Origin: Cryobacterium glaciale
Lineage (GTDB): Bacteria > Actinomycetota > Actinomycetes > Actinomycetales > Microbacteriaceae
Assembly (NCBI RefSeq): GCF_004402535.1
Contig: NZ_SOEY01000028.1
Span: 62,001-126,000, forward strand
DNA length: 64,000 nucleotides
Direction of reading: 5' to 3'
The notes beneath the pieces were generated by a model that saw nothing but the letters and a program-made list of their open reading frames with translations, was not told the origin of the DNA and made no database searches. The position numbers were made by a program, and so were the translations under genes. Positions 32,521-41,511 of this stretch are shown here, piece by piece. Positions within the stretch are counted from its first letter, which is position 1. Each line of letters begins with the position of its first letter.

Positions 32521-32829
32521 ATGGAACTTCTGTTCGTCGCGCTGTTCGGCGCGGTCATCGGCCTCGCCGCGCGCTATTTGCTGCCCGGTCGGTCCACGCA
32601 GGGTTCGGTGCTGGTTCCGGCGATCGGAACGGTCACGGCATCCCTGGTGTGGGTCGCATTGACCTGGCTCGGCTGGAATTGGGCCGGCGGGTGGATCTGG
32701 TGGGTGTCCCTCGGGACGGCTGCCGCGGCATCCGTTGTGCTGAATCTTTTCATCAGCCGACGACGCATTCACGCCGACCAGCGGATGCTGCAGCGCCTCG
32801 CCACAACCGGCTCGCCCGGTACAGCGTAG
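32521..32829 (+). CDS. Small membrane protein, three predicted segments
   Basis: The 102-residue protein has three hydrophobic stretches (about residues 3-20, 28-50 and 56-77) and a basic C-terminus (SRRRIHADQR), so the C-terminal tail is probably cytoplasmic. I do not recognise a family. It begins 5 bp after the DUF3107 stop codon, which supports it as a real, co-transcribed gene. Confidence 0.72.
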   Translation: MELLFVALFGAVIGLAARYLLPGRSTQGSVLVPAIGTVTASLVWVALTWLGWNWAGGWIWWVSLGTAAAASVVLNLFISRRRIHADQRMLQRLATTGSPGTA

Positions 32830-32851
32830 CGGGGCAGGGCTTGGCGGGCAG

Positions 32852-33580
32852 CTAGGCCGTGAGGCCGAGGCCGTCCATGCGGCGGGTGTGCGCGGCGATG
32901 AGCTCGGTGAAGACCGGTTCGATGCGCGCCTCAGTCGCAGTTCCAGGGCCAACCTCGGGGTCGGCTGCGGGCATCGCCGACCGGGCAACGAGCAGGGTAT
33001 CGCCGACGAGTCGGCGACCCCACATGGCCAGGCGGGAGCCGAGCGCGAGATCATTTTCGATCGCGGTCTGCAGTTCGTGCACGAGTACGTCGGTGCCGGA
33101 ATCCTCGCCGAGCAACTGTGCGACTCTCGGCCCGATATCGCGCGGAAGGCCGTCGGAGAGGCGGATGAAGAAATCTTCGAGCAAGCCGCTGGCGAGGTAG
33201 CAGCTCAGGAGCAGTTCGTGCCAGTCGGCGCCGCTGGTCTTGCGGCGAAACTCGTCGAGGTTTGCAACGAACGGGGCCATCTCCGTAGCCGGTTCGTGAC
33301 CGCGACGACGAATCTCGGTGATCAGGCCGTGATGCTTGCTGAGGGCTCGACCCGCAGCGGCGCTGAGGCCTTCCTTGACGGCCAGGTTCGGCGAGGTCGC
33401 CACGGCGCGAGCCAGGGCTTCGAACTCACCCAGTTCGCAGTACGCGGCCTGGCCGAGAAAATGCTGCACGTCCGGTGCGAGCGAACTGATGTCCACTTTT
33501 TCGGTTGGCTGATTCCCTCCGCGGGCGGATGGCCGCGGAGCTTCGTTGCGCTGCGGGCGCCAACCTACGCGAGAGACCAC
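32852..33580 (-). CDS. Ferritin-like fold protein (MiaE_2-like)
   Basis: The 242-residue, mainly helical protein belongs to the ferritin-like family related to tRNA 2-methylthio-N6-isopentenyladenosine hydroxylase (MiaE), represented in Mycobacterium by Rv3210c. Candidate metal-site residues lie in CELGEFEAL, LSKHHGLITEI, YLASGLLEDFF and VHELQTAIEND, that is, Glu and His spaced as in a four-helix bundle. Its substrate is unknown. It sits between the small membrane protein (convergent) and the DEAD-box helicase (divergent), the same neighbourhood as in mycobacteria. The GTG at 33580 is tentative. Confidence 0.8.
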   Translation of the reverse strand: MVSRVGWRPQRNEAPRPSARGGNQPTEKVDISSLAPDVQHFLGQAAYCELGEFEALARAVATSPNLAVKEGLSAAAGRALSKHHGLITEIRRRGHEPATEMAPFVANLDEFRRKTSGADWHELLLSCYLASGLLEDFFIRLSDGLPRDIGPRVAQLLGEDSGTDVLVHELQTAIENDLALGSRLAMWGRRLVGDTLLVARSAMPAADPEVGPGTATEARIEPVFTELIAAHTRRMDGLGLTA

Positions 33581-33725
33581 GGGCTTAGCTTAGGACAGCG
33601 CGCCTGTGGCCGCGGTCCAGACTGGGCAGTAAGGTGGAATTACGTCGCCGACAAGGATCGGCGACCGCTGCCCGAGACGCAAAAACGGGCGCACCTCGCT
33701 TCCAGTTAATGACAGGCATACATTC

Positions 33726-35315
33726 GTGACTTTCTCCGAACTCAATATCGATCAGGACATGGTCGACTCCCTTGCCGCCAAGGGCATCCTCGAACCGTTC
33801 CCCATCCAGACCCAGACCATCCCCCTCGCCCTCGCCGGCCAGGACATCATCGGTCAGGCCAAGACCGGCACCGGCAAGACTTTCGGCTTCGGCCTTCCGG
33901 TCATCCAGCGCCTCGGTCTCGATCCAGAGCCCGGCGTGCAGGCGCTCATCGTCGTTCCGACCCGCGAACTATGCGTGCAGGTCTCCGAAGACCTCGAGCT
34001 CGCTGCGGCCGGCCGCAAGACCAAGATCGTCTCGATCTACGGCGGCAAGGCTTACGAGGGGCAGATCGAACAGCTCAAGGCCGGCGCGCAGATCGTCGTC
34101 GGAACCCCCGGCCGCCTGCTCGACCTTGCCAGCCAGCGTCTGCTGACCCTCGCCAACGTGCGCGAAATGGTGCTCGACGAGGCCGACAAGATGCTCGACC
34201 TCGGTTTTCTCTCCGACATCGAGAAGCTCTTCGCGCAGACCCCGTCGACCCGCCACACCATGCTGTTCTCGGCGACGATGCCCGGACCGATCGTGGCCCT
34301 GGCCCGCCGTTTCATGAACCGCCCGATCCACATTCGTGCGACCGACCCCGACGAAGGCCTCATGCAGGCCAACATCGAGCACCTCGTCTACCGCGCCCAC
34401 AACATGGACAAGGACGAGGTCATCGGCCGCATCCTCATGGCTGAAGGTCGCGGCAAGACCATCATCTTCACCCGCACCAAGCGCGCCGCCGCGAAGCTCG
34501 TCGAGGAACTCGGCGACCGCGGTTTCAACGCCACCGCCGTGCACGGCGACCTGAACCAGGAACAGCGCGAACGCGCCATGGCCAGCTTCAAGAGCGGCAA
34601 GAAGGAAATCCTGATCGCAACGGATGTCGCCGCTCGCGGCATCGACGTCGAAGACGTCACCCACGTGATCAACCACACCATTCCCGAAGATGAGAAGGCC
34701 TACCTGCACCGCGTCGGTCGCACCGGCCGCGCCGGCAAGACCGGTATCGCCGTGACCTTCGTCGACTGGGACGACCTGCACAAGTGGTCGCTCATCAACA
34801 GGGCCCTCGAGTTCGGCCAGCCGGAACCGATGGAAACCTATTCCTCGTCGCCGCACCTGTACACCGACCTGAACATTCCGGCCGGCTCTAAGGGTCGCCT
34901 GCGCGCCACCCCGGTCAAGGATGTCAGTGCCCCTGACGGGCGCGCCGGCGATGCTCGCACCGGCCGTTCCGGCGGGGCCCGCTCGGCGGGTGCGGGAAGC
35001 CGTTCCGACTCGGGGCGGTCCGGCACGGCCCGCTCGGGTCGCCCCGAGGGTGGACGCGGTTCCGGCCGTGGCGACTCCACGCGCAACGCCGACCGCGCAG
35101 CGACGATCCCGGTGGCCACCGGTGCCGACGAAGCCAGCCGACCCACGCGGTCGCGTACCCGCGTCGGCTCCAGCACCAACCCTGATGCCCCGGCCGCGAC
35201 CCCCGCAGCCGGCACCCACGATGGCGGCGGAGCCGAGCACCACGACGGCAACAATGCTCCCCTGCGTCGCAGCCGCACCCGTCGTCGGTCGCCGCAGACC
35301 GGCAGCGCCATCTAG
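33726..35315 (+). CDS. DEAD-box RNA helicase (RhlE/CshA-like)
   Basis: The 529-residue helicase has the Q motif FPIQTQTIPLAL, Walker A AKTGTGKTFGFGLP, PTRELCVQV, GTPGRLLDL, the DEAD motif as VLDEADKMLDLGF, SATMP, IIFTRTKRAA, ATDVAARGIDV and HRVGRTGRAGKTG. The C-terminal 140 residues are low complexity, rich in Arg, Gly, Ser and Ala (repeated SGG and RSG runs), a likely RNA-binding tail. It probably remodels RNA structure in decay or ribosome assembly. It is divergent from the ferritin-like gene and starts with GTG. Confidence 0.94.
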   Translation: MTFSELNIDQDMVDSLAAKGILEPFPIQTQTIPLALAGQDIIGQAKTGTGKTFGFGLPVIQRLGLDPEPGVQALIVVPTRELCVQVSEDLELAAAGRKTKIVSIYGGKAYEGQIEQLKAGAQIVVGTPGRLLDLASQRLLTLANVREMVLDEADKMLDLGFLSDIEKLFAQTPSTRHTMLFSATMPGPIVALARRFMNRPIHIRATDPDEGLMQANIEHLVYRAHNMDKDEVIGRILMAEGRGKTIIFTRTKRAAAKLVEELGDRGFNATAVHGDLNQEQRERAMASFKSGKKEILIATDVAARGIDVEDVTHVINHTIPEDEKAYLHRVGRTGRAGKTGIAVTFVDWDDLHKWSLINRALEFGQPEPMETYSSSPHLYTDLNIPAGSKGRLRATPVKDVSAPDGRAGDARTGRSGGARSAGAGSRSDSGRSGTARSGRPEGGRGSGRGDSTRNADRAATIPVATGADEASRPTRSRTRVGSSTNPDAPAATPAAGTHDGGGAEHHDGNNAPLRRSRTRRRSPQTGSAI

Positions 35316-35330
35316 TCCCTGGTCAAACCA

Positions 35331-36200
35331 TCAGCCGTAGACGGGAGCCGAGCCGCGGCCCTCGGCAATGATGCGCTCGAGCACTTCGGGGGCAGTCGTG
35401 TTCTCGCCGAGCCGGTTGGGTTTACCGGTGCCGTGGTAGTCGCTCGACCCGGTCACGAGCAGCCCGAGCTTGGCGGCGAGTTCGTAGAGACGCGCGGTGG
35501 GTTCGGGCTTGTTCTCGCGGTGCCCCAGCTCGAGCCCGAAGAGTCCGGCCTCGGCCATGGTCGTCAGCCGCGATTCCGAGACGACGTCGCCGATACCGCG
35601 CGTGGCGGGGTGGGCGATGACCGGCACTCCCCCGGCGGCTCGCACGAGTTCAATCGCACGGAGCGGGTCGGGCGCGTAGTGCGGCTGAAAGTAGCCGGCC
35701 TTCCAGTGCAGAATATCGGCAAACGCGGCACTGCGATTCAGGGCGTGTCCCCGTGCGACGAGGGCATCGGCGATGTGCGGCCGGCCCACGGTCGCATCGG
35801 GGGTCGTCTGGGCGAGCACGTCGTCCCAGCTCAGGTCGTAGTCCATTCCGATGCGGGCGACCATTTGCTCCGCCCGGCTGAGGCGGGCGGCCCGCACCCG
35901 TGTCATCTCAGCGAGCAGCGCCGAGTCGGCCGGGTCGAAGAGATATGCCAAAAGGTGCACACTGGCGTACTGCACCCGGGTACTGAATTCCATCCCGGGA
36001 ATAAGTGTGAGGTGCTCGTCGCGCGCGGCAGTGGATGCCTCGGCCCAGCCGGCCGTCGAATCGTGATCGGTCAGGGAGATGGTGCCGAGGCCGGCAGCGG
36101 AGGCCGCCCGAACGAGCTCGGCCGGGGTCTCGGTACCGTCCGACACGCTCGAGTGGGCGTGCAGGTCGATCGGACCCTGAAATTGCCGCGCGACTGCCAT
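35331..36200 (-). CDS. PHP-domain metal-dependent phosphoesterase
   Basis: The 289-residue protein has the PHP motifs IDLHAHSSVSDGTETP (metal His/His/Asp), SLTDHDSTAGW, GMEFST, VIAHPATRG and SDYHGTGKPN. This subfamily (YciV/RNase AM-like) removes 3' phosphates from nucleotide 3',5'-bisphosphates or degrades short RNA 5' ends. It is convergent with the DEAD-box helicase gene (15-bp gap). The length is normal for the family. Confidence 0.9.
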   Translation of the reverse strand: MAVARQFQGPIDLHAHSSVSDGTETPAELVRAASAAGLGTISLTDHDSTAGWAEASTAARDEHLTLIPGMEFSTRVQYASVHLLAYLFDPADSALLAEMTRVRAARLSRAEQMVARIGMDYDLSWDDVLAQTTPDATVGRPHIADALVARGHALNRSAAFADILHWKAGYFQPHYAPDPLRAIELVRAAGGVPVIAHPATRGIGDVVSESRLTTMAEAGLFGLELGHRENKPEPTARLYELAAKLGLLVTGSSDYHGTGKPNRLGENTTAPEVLERIIAEGRGSAPVYG

Positions 36201-36289
36201 GACCCCATGCTAGTTGGCCGCCTGCACCCCGGTCCGTGCTGCTCGCGGCGCTGGGGATTCCCCAGAATACTGATCTAGGGTTCACAACA

Positions 36290-37336
36290 ATGTTCCCCCG
36301 ACTCCTTCGCGCCCTGATCCTCATCGGCGCCGCCGTTCTCCTGCTGGTCCTGACCTGGCCGCAGGCGTTCGGCCTGCACAACACCTGGGTCGTCGCCCAC
36401 CTCGTCTCGTTCCGCGCCATCGCCGTGATCGGCGCGGGCGCCGGGCTCATTCTGCTCGGGCTGCTGCGCTTCATTCGCCCGCTGCGCCGAACCCTCGGCA
36501 TGGCCATGGTGCTGCTCGTTCTGTTCGCTGTCGCCAACGTCGGCATTCTCGCCTCCCGCGGCGTCACCGCGAGCACCGCACAGGTCACCGAGCCCAGCAG
36601 CGAAACGGATGCCGGTTCCGTGACGGTACTCAGCTGGAACACGCTCGGCGATGCTCCTGGGGCTGCGGTCATCGCCGATCTCGCGGTGGCCCAGAACGCC
36701 GACGTCGTCACCCTGCCGGAGACCACGGAAGAGACGGGCATCCTGATCGCCGAAGCGATGCGCGACGCCGGCCGCCCCATGTGGGTGCACACGCTCGCGT
36801 TCGACCTGGTCTCCAAGGCCCGTTCCACAACCCTCCTGATCAGCCCCGACCTCGGCGACTACGTTGTGACCAATGCGGCCGGCTCCGGCCCTCCCGGCAA
36901 CACCAACGTGCTGCCGACCGTCGTGGCCGAACCGGCGGACGGCACCGGCCCGACCATCGTGGCCGTGCACGCGGTCGCCCCGATCCAGTATGAAATGTCG
37001 AACTGGCGTAGCGACCTCGATTGGCTCGCCACCCAGTGCCAGGGCGAGAACGTGATCATGGCCGGCGACTTCAACTCGACCCTGGACCACATGGCGGGCC
37101 GGGCCGGCGGGAACGCCGACACTGTTCTGGGCAACTGCGCCGATTCCGCCCTGTCGGCCGGTGCGGCCTCCGTCGGCAGCTGGCCCACGAGCATTCCCGC
37201 GCTCTTCGGCAGCCCGATCGACCACGTGATGGCGACCACGAACTGGTCAGTGACCGCGCTGCAGGTGATCGAGTCCCTCGATGACGCCGGCAGCGACCAC
37301 CGATCGATCGTGGCGACTCTGATGCCGGCTTCCTGA
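36290..37336 (+). CDS. Endonuclease/exonuclease/phosphatase-family membrane-anchored protein
   Basis: The 348-residue protein starts with three hydrophobic segments (about residues 5-22, 38-60 and 68-88) followed by an extracytoplasmic EEP domain. Catalytic-type motifs are VLSWNT, PETTEET, VAVHAVAP, MAGDFNST and the final SDHRSIVATL. Such proteins are secreted or membrane-bound nucleases or phosphodiesterases. The substrate is unknown. I start at the ATG at 36290 since the upstream extension (from 36236) is not hydrophobic and lies next to the divergent PHP gene. Confidence 0.85.
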   Translation: MFPRLLRALILIGAAVLLLVLTWPQAFGLHNTWVVAHLVSFRAIAVIGAGAGLILLGLLRFIRPLRRTLGMAMVLLVLFAVANVGILASRGVTASTAQVTEPSSETDAGSVTVLSWNTLGDAPGAAVIADLAVAQNADVVTLPETTEETGILIAEAMRDAGRPMWVHTLAFDLVSKARSTTLLISPDLGDYVVTNAAGSGPPGNTNVLPTVVAEPADGTGPTIVAVHAVAPIQYEMSNWRSDLDWLATQCQGENVIMAGDFNSTLDHMAGRAGGNADTVLGNCADSALSAGAASVGSWPTSIPALFGSPIDHVMATTNWSVTALQVIESLDDAGSDHRSIVATLMPAS

Positions 37337-37434
37337 CTTCTGAAAGGCGCACCCGGAAGCCGGGGCATCCGCTCGTCCCAGCATCTGCACCCTGTGATCG
37401 GCCGCTGCCCAGAGTGCGGTGCGAGAATGGGAAA

Positions 37435-38979
37435 ATGGCTGATACCACTGCTCCCGCACTTATCCCCGCCGCGCGCTCGAACGAGAACCGTTCGACCACT
37501 CCGGGATCCACCGGCTTTAAATCGTTCATCGCGAGCGGCTGGGCCGAGCGTACCGACGTGCTGCCGCCGGCCCGCGAGCAGGCGCCGTTCGCCGCCGCGC
37601 GCCGCGCCCGCATCTCCGCGCAATACCCGGGCCAACGTCTGATCATTCCGGCCGGCCGGTTGAAGCAACGCTCCAACGACACCGACTACGCCTTTCGCGC
37701 CCACTCCGCCTTCGCGCACCTCACCGGCTGGGGCAGCGACAGTGAGCCCGGCGCAGTCCTCGTACTCGAACCAGCTGCTGCCGGTGGCCACGAGGCGACC
37801 CTGTACTTTCGGGAACGGGCCGGCCGCGACTCCGACGAGTTCTACGCCAATCCCGACATTGGCGAGTTCTGGATCGGTCCGCGCCCATCGGTCGGCCAGG
37901 TGGCGAGCGACCTTGCCCTCGAGGTGCGCGGCATCGCCGACCTCGCTGCCGTGCTGCACGCCGTCGATAGTGGAACCCTCGTGCTGCGGGAGGCGGACCC
38001 GACCTTCACCGAGCGGGTCGACGAGGCCCGCCTGCGCTTCGCCGCCGAACGAGTACTCGACAACCGCGCCACCGACTCCGCCTTCAGCATCGAGATCAAC
38101 GCCGCGCACGAACCCGACGCGGCGCTGGCCCGCGACCTCTCCGAACTGCGGCTCGTGAAGGACACCTGGGAGATCGCGCAGATGCGCCTCGCCGTTGCAG
38201 CCACGGCCCGCGGATTCGACGACGTCATCGCCGACCTGCCCCGGTCGAGCCTGCACGCCCGCGGCGAACGCCTGGTCGAGGGCGTCTTCAACACCCGCGC
38301 CCGCAGCGACGGCAACACGGTCGGCTACGACACCATCGCCGCCTCCGGCCCGCACGCCTGCATCCTGCACTGGACCCGCAACGACGGCGTCGTCGCTCCC
38401 GGTGACCTCATCCTCATCGATGCCGGCGTCGAGCTGGACAGCTACTACACCGCCGACATCACCCGAACTCTGCCGGTCAACGGCGTCTACAGCGAGGTGC
38501 AGCGCCTGGTTTACGAAACGGTGCGCGAAGCCGCGGATGCCGCCCTGGCCGTCGTGCGACCCGGCGCGGTGTTCCGCGACGTGCACGCCGCCGCGATGGC
38601 CGTCATTGCCCGGCGCACCGCGGAGTGGGGCATGCTCCCGGTCACGGCCGAGGAGGCCCTGCAACCGGAGAACGGCCAGCACCGCCGCTACATGGTGCAC
38701 GGCACCAGCCATCACCTCGGTATCGACGTGCACGACTGCGCCCAAGCACGCCGGGACATGTATATGGACGGAGTGCTCGAACCTGGAATGGTCTTCACGA
38801 TCGAGCCTGGCCTGTACTTTCAGCCCGACGACCTCACCGTGCCGGTCAAATATCGCGGCATCGGCGTGCGCATCGAGGACGACATTTTGGTGACCGCGAC
38901 GGGTGCTGAGAACCTCTCAGCCGCAATCCCCCGCACCGCCACCGAGGTCGAGGCGTGGATCGCGGCAGCACAGCGCTAA
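37435..38979 (+). CDS. pepP: Xaa-Pro aminopeptidase (aminopeptidase P)
   Basis: The 514-residue M24B peptidase removes N-terminal residues before proline. The N-terminal AMP_N domain spans about 35-200 and the creatinase-fold domain follows. Metal ligands are visible: the first Asp in LIDAGVELDSYYTADITRT, the second Asp in the same stretch, His in HGTSHHLGIDVHD, Glu in VFTIEPGLYF and Glu in GVRIEDDIL. The ATG at 37435 is preferred over one 7 codons upstream because the alignment to the family starts later. Length is typical. Confidence 0.92.
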   Translation: MADTTAPALIPAARSNENRSTTPGSTGFKSFIASGWAERTDVLPPAREQAPFAAARRARISAQYPGQRLIIPAGRLKQRSNDTDYAFRAHSAFAHLTGWGSDSEPGAVLVLEPAAAGGHEATLYFRERAGRDSDEFYANPDIGEFWIGPRPSVGQVASDLALEVRGIADLAAVLHAVDSGTLVLREADPTFTERVDEARLRFAAERVLDNRATDSAFSIEINAAHEPDAALARDLSELRLVKDTWEIAQMRLAVAATARGFDDVIADLPRSSLHARGERLVEGVFNTRARSDGNTVGYDTIAASGPHACILHWTRNDGVVAPGDLILIDAGVELDSYYTADITRTLPVNGVYSEVQRLVYETVREAADAALAVVRPGAVFRDVHAAAMAVIARRTAEWGMLPVTAEEALQPENGQHRRYMVHGTSHHLGIDVHDCAQARRDMYMDGVLEPGMVFTIEPGLYFQPDDLTVPVKYRGIGVRIEDDILVTATGAENLSAAIPRTATEVEAWIAAAQR

Positions 38980-38988
38980 CCCCTTCCG

Positions 38989-39516
38989 CTATTCAGAGGT
39001 GGTGGGAGACACCGGAGGTTCGGAGTCGCGTTGGCCACCGAGCAGGTTGCGAGCTCGGTTGACCAGTTCGGAGTCGACGATGACCTCGTAGCTCGTCGCG
39101 ATGACCTGCATCGTCGAGGTGAAGTCACGCCGGCGCCGGTTGATGGCGTAGCTCGCGATGCCGAGCAACATGCCGAACCCGGCCCCCATAATCAGGGCGG
39201 CCAACACGAACGGCAGGCTCGACCCGGTCGGTGAGAACAAAAAGAACAGGATCCCGAAGAAGATTCCGAGCCACGCACCGGATGCTGCCCCCGCGAGCGC
39301 GACCCGGCCGTAGGTGAGCTTGCCGGTCACCCGCTCGACACTCTTCAGGTCGCTGCCCACGATCGAGAGCTGTTTCACCGGAAAATCGGCCTTCGCGAGG
39401 GTGTCCACAGCGCCCTGCGCGTCGGCGTAGGTGTTGTAGGTGGCGAGCACCTCCCCGCGCGGCAACACGGGGGGCAGCACCGGGCGGCGTCGGGAGAAAA
39501 GGCTCTGGTTGCTCAT
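38989..39516 (-). CDS. General stress protein 17M-like membrane protein
   Basis: The 175-residue protein has an N-terminal 17M-type domain (ATYNTYADAQGAVDTLAKADFPVKQL spread over about 22-50, beginning GEVLATYNTY) followed by two membrane segments (about 83-105 and 110-130, GIFFGILFFLF and LAALIMGAGFGMLLG). Its role is unknown. It is convergent with aminopeptidase P and divergent from the MgtE-N gene. The ATG at 39516 is chosen over an upstream in-frame start at 39546. Confidence 0.82.
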   Translation of the reverse strand: MSNQSLFSRRRPVLPPVLPRGEVLATYNTYADAQGAVDTLAKADFPVKQLSIVGSDLKSVERVTGKLTYGRVALAGAASGAWLGIFFGILFFLFSPTGSSLPFVLAALIMGAGFGMLLGIASYAINRRRRDFTSTMQVIATSYEVIVDSELVNRARNLLGGQRDSEPPVSPTTSE

Positions 39517-39611
39517 GGCGCCATTCTTCCACGCCGACCTGACCATGCGGCGAAATGACGAAGCGTTCGTGGCGGGCCACCAATTTCAGGCCAGTGGCCT
39601 ACATTTATATT

Positions 39612-40943
39612 GTGAATGCCACCAGAGTTTTTGTTGCCCGACTGGCCGGGTGCACCGTTTTCGACCCCGCGGGCGACCGCGTGGGCAAGGTGCGCGATGT
39701 TCTCGTGGTCTATCGAAAAAACGACCCGCCCAGCGTCGTCGGCCTGATCGTGGAGATCCCAGGCAAACGACGCGTGTTCGTGTCGATCAACCGGGTCACC
39801 AGCATCGGCAGCGGCCAGATCATCACGACCGGCCTGATCAACGTGCGCCGCTACGAACAGCGCGGCGGCGAAGTGCGCGTCATCGCCGAGCTGCTCGGCC
39901 GCAAGGTGGTCTTCAACGACGGATCGGGCGAGGCCACGATCGAGGACGTCGCGATCAAGGAAGGCACCGAGGCCGACTGGGCGATCAGCCAGCTGTTCGT
40001 GCGCCGACCCAAGACCAGTCCCTCACCCTTCGTCAAGGGCGTGACGACCTTCACCACCTGGGCCGAGGTACACGAGAAGGCGACCAAGGGCCAGGCACAG
40101 TCCGCCGAACACCTCATCGCGACCTATTCCGACTTGAAGCCGGCCGACCTCGCCAACACCCTGCTCGACCTGCCCCGCGAGCGCATGTTCGAGGTGGCCG
40201 GTGAGCTGCCCGACGATCGTCTCGCCGACGTGCTCGAGGAGATGCCCGAAAGCGACCAGGTCGGCATTCTGACCAGCCTCGGTGACGCCCGCGCCGCCGA
40301 CGTGCTCGACCAGATGCAGCCCGATGACGCGGCCGACCTCATCGCGCAGCTACCGGAGGAACGCGGCGAGCAGCTGCTCGACCTGATGGAGCCCGAAGAG
40401 GCCGAGGACGTACGTTTTCTGCTCTCCTACGCCCCCGACACCGCCGGCGGACTCATGACGACCGAGCCGATCATCGTCTCGGCCGACGCCACCGTCGCTG
40501 AGGGGCTCGCGCGCATCCGTCGTCACGACCTGGCACCGGCACTCGGCGCGGCCATCTGCGTGACCCTGCCGCCCTACGAAGCCCCCACTGGCCGTTTTCT
40601 GGGCATGGTGCATTTTCAGCGGATGCTGCGCTACCCGCCCCACGAACGCCTCGGCACGCTGCTCGATGCCGGGCTGGACCCGGTGACCGCCGATACCTCG
40701 GCCGCCGAAGTCAGCCGCATCCTCGCAAGCTACGACCTCGTCTCGGTGCCCGTCGTCGACGAGAACTACCGACTGGTCGGGGTGGTGACCATTGATGACG
40801 TGCTCGACTACCTGCTGCCCGACGACTGGCGCAGCCACGACGGCAACGATGATGTGCGGCGCCGTGCCGCCGCGCGCAGCGAGCTGAGAACCGGCAGCAT
40901 TCCGCTGCCCGGAGCGCAAAGGACGACTCGTGGCCCGCAATAA
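39612..40943 (+). CDS. PRC-barrel, MgtE N-terminal and CBS domain protein without a transport domain
   Basis: The 443-residue soluble protein has a PRC-barrel-like start (ARLAGCTVFDPAGDRVGKVRD), an MgtE N-terminal superhelix (about 150-270, with repeated DD/EE turns such as PDDRLADVLEEMPESD and QPDDAADLIAQLP) and two CBS domains (about 275-420, MTTEPIIVSADATVAEG and YRLVGVVTIDDVLDYLL). The five-helix MgtE channel is absent. It probably senses Mg2+ or nucleotides, but the partner is unknown. Start at the GTG at 39612 is uncertain because the ribosome site is weak. It overlaps the DUF1003 gene by 14 bp. Confidence 0.87.
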   Translation: MNATRVFVARLAGCTVFDPAGDRVGKVRDVLVVYRKNDPPSVVGLIVEIPGKRRVFVSINRVTSIGSGQIITTGLINVRRYEQRGGEVRVIAELLGRKVVFNDGSGEATIEDVAIKEGTEADWAISQLFVRRPKTSPSPFVKGVTTFTTWAEVHEKATKGQAQSAEHLIATYSDLKPADLANTLLDLPRERMFEVAGELPDDRLADVLEEMPESDQVGILTSLGDARAADVLDQMQPDDAADLIAQLPEERGEQLLDLMEPEEAEDVRFLLSYAPDTAGGLMTTEPIIVSADATVAEGLARIRRHDLAPALGAAICVTLPPYEAPTGRFLGMVHFQRMLRYPPHERLGTLLDAGLDPVTADTSAAEVSRILASYDLVSVPVVDENYRLVGVVTIDDVLDYLLPDDWRSHDGNDDVRRRAAARSELRTGSIPLPGAQRTTRGPQ

Positions 40944-41511
40944 CCGCGCCGACCTGCGCCTGGATGCGCCGAAGGGCCTGAGAAGCGGCAATATCGTGGG
41001 CCTGGGTCGAAGCGGCCACAGCCGAGACCGGTTCGGCCGCTTCACCGAGGCCATCGCCCGCGGCATGGGCACGCCGTGGTTCCTGCTCGGGCTCACCCTG
41101 TTCGCCGTCGCCTGGATCTCCTGGAACACCCTGGCCCCGGTGGCCTGGCGGTTCGACTCCGTCGCGCTCGGATTCATCGCGCTGACGCTCGTGCTCTCGA
41201 TGCAGGCATCCTATGCCGCACCGATGATCCTGCTCGCGCAGAACCGGCAGGACGACCGCGACCGGGTGCAGTTCGAGCAGGACCGGCAGCGAGCCGAACG
41301 TACCCTCGCCGACACCGAGTACCTCGCCCGGGAGGTGGTGGCCCTGCGCATCGCGATCAAGGACATGGCCTCGAAGGATTTCATTCGCGCAGAACTGCGT
41401 GCGTTGCTTGAGCACCTGGACGAGCGCAGTCACCTGGACGAGCGCAGTCATCTGGACGAGCGTTCCGACCACGACAACACCAGCAACACGGAAAGCCGCC
41501 CCACCGCATGA
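40930..41511 (+). CDS. DUF1003 family membrane protein
   Basis: The 193-residue protein matches DUF1003, with the family segment TEAIARGMGTPWFLLGLTLF, two membrane helices (about 49-66 and 80-100) and the polar segment ASYAAPMILLAQNRQDDRDR. The C-terminal part is a charged helix ending in three 18-bp repeats that encode HLDERS. Function is unknown; genes of this family often adjoin the MgtE-N/CBS protein and mrp, as here. It overlaps mrp by 4 bases (ATGA). Confidence 0.9.
   Translation: MARNNRADLRLDAPKGLRSGNIVGLGRSGHSRDRFGRFTEAIARGMGTPWFLLGLTLFAVAWISWNTLAPVAWRFDSVALGFIALTLVLSMQASYAAPMILLAQNRQDDRDRVQFEQDRQRAERTLADTEYLAREVVALRIAIKDMASKDFIRAELRALLEHLDERSHLDERSHLDERSDHDNTSNTESRPTA
41413..41466. 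repeat. 18-bp tandem repeat in the DUF1003 gene
   Basis: Three units of 18 bp (CACCTGGACGAGCGCAGT, the third slightly diverged) encode HLDERS repeats near the C-terminus. Confidence 0.93.
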
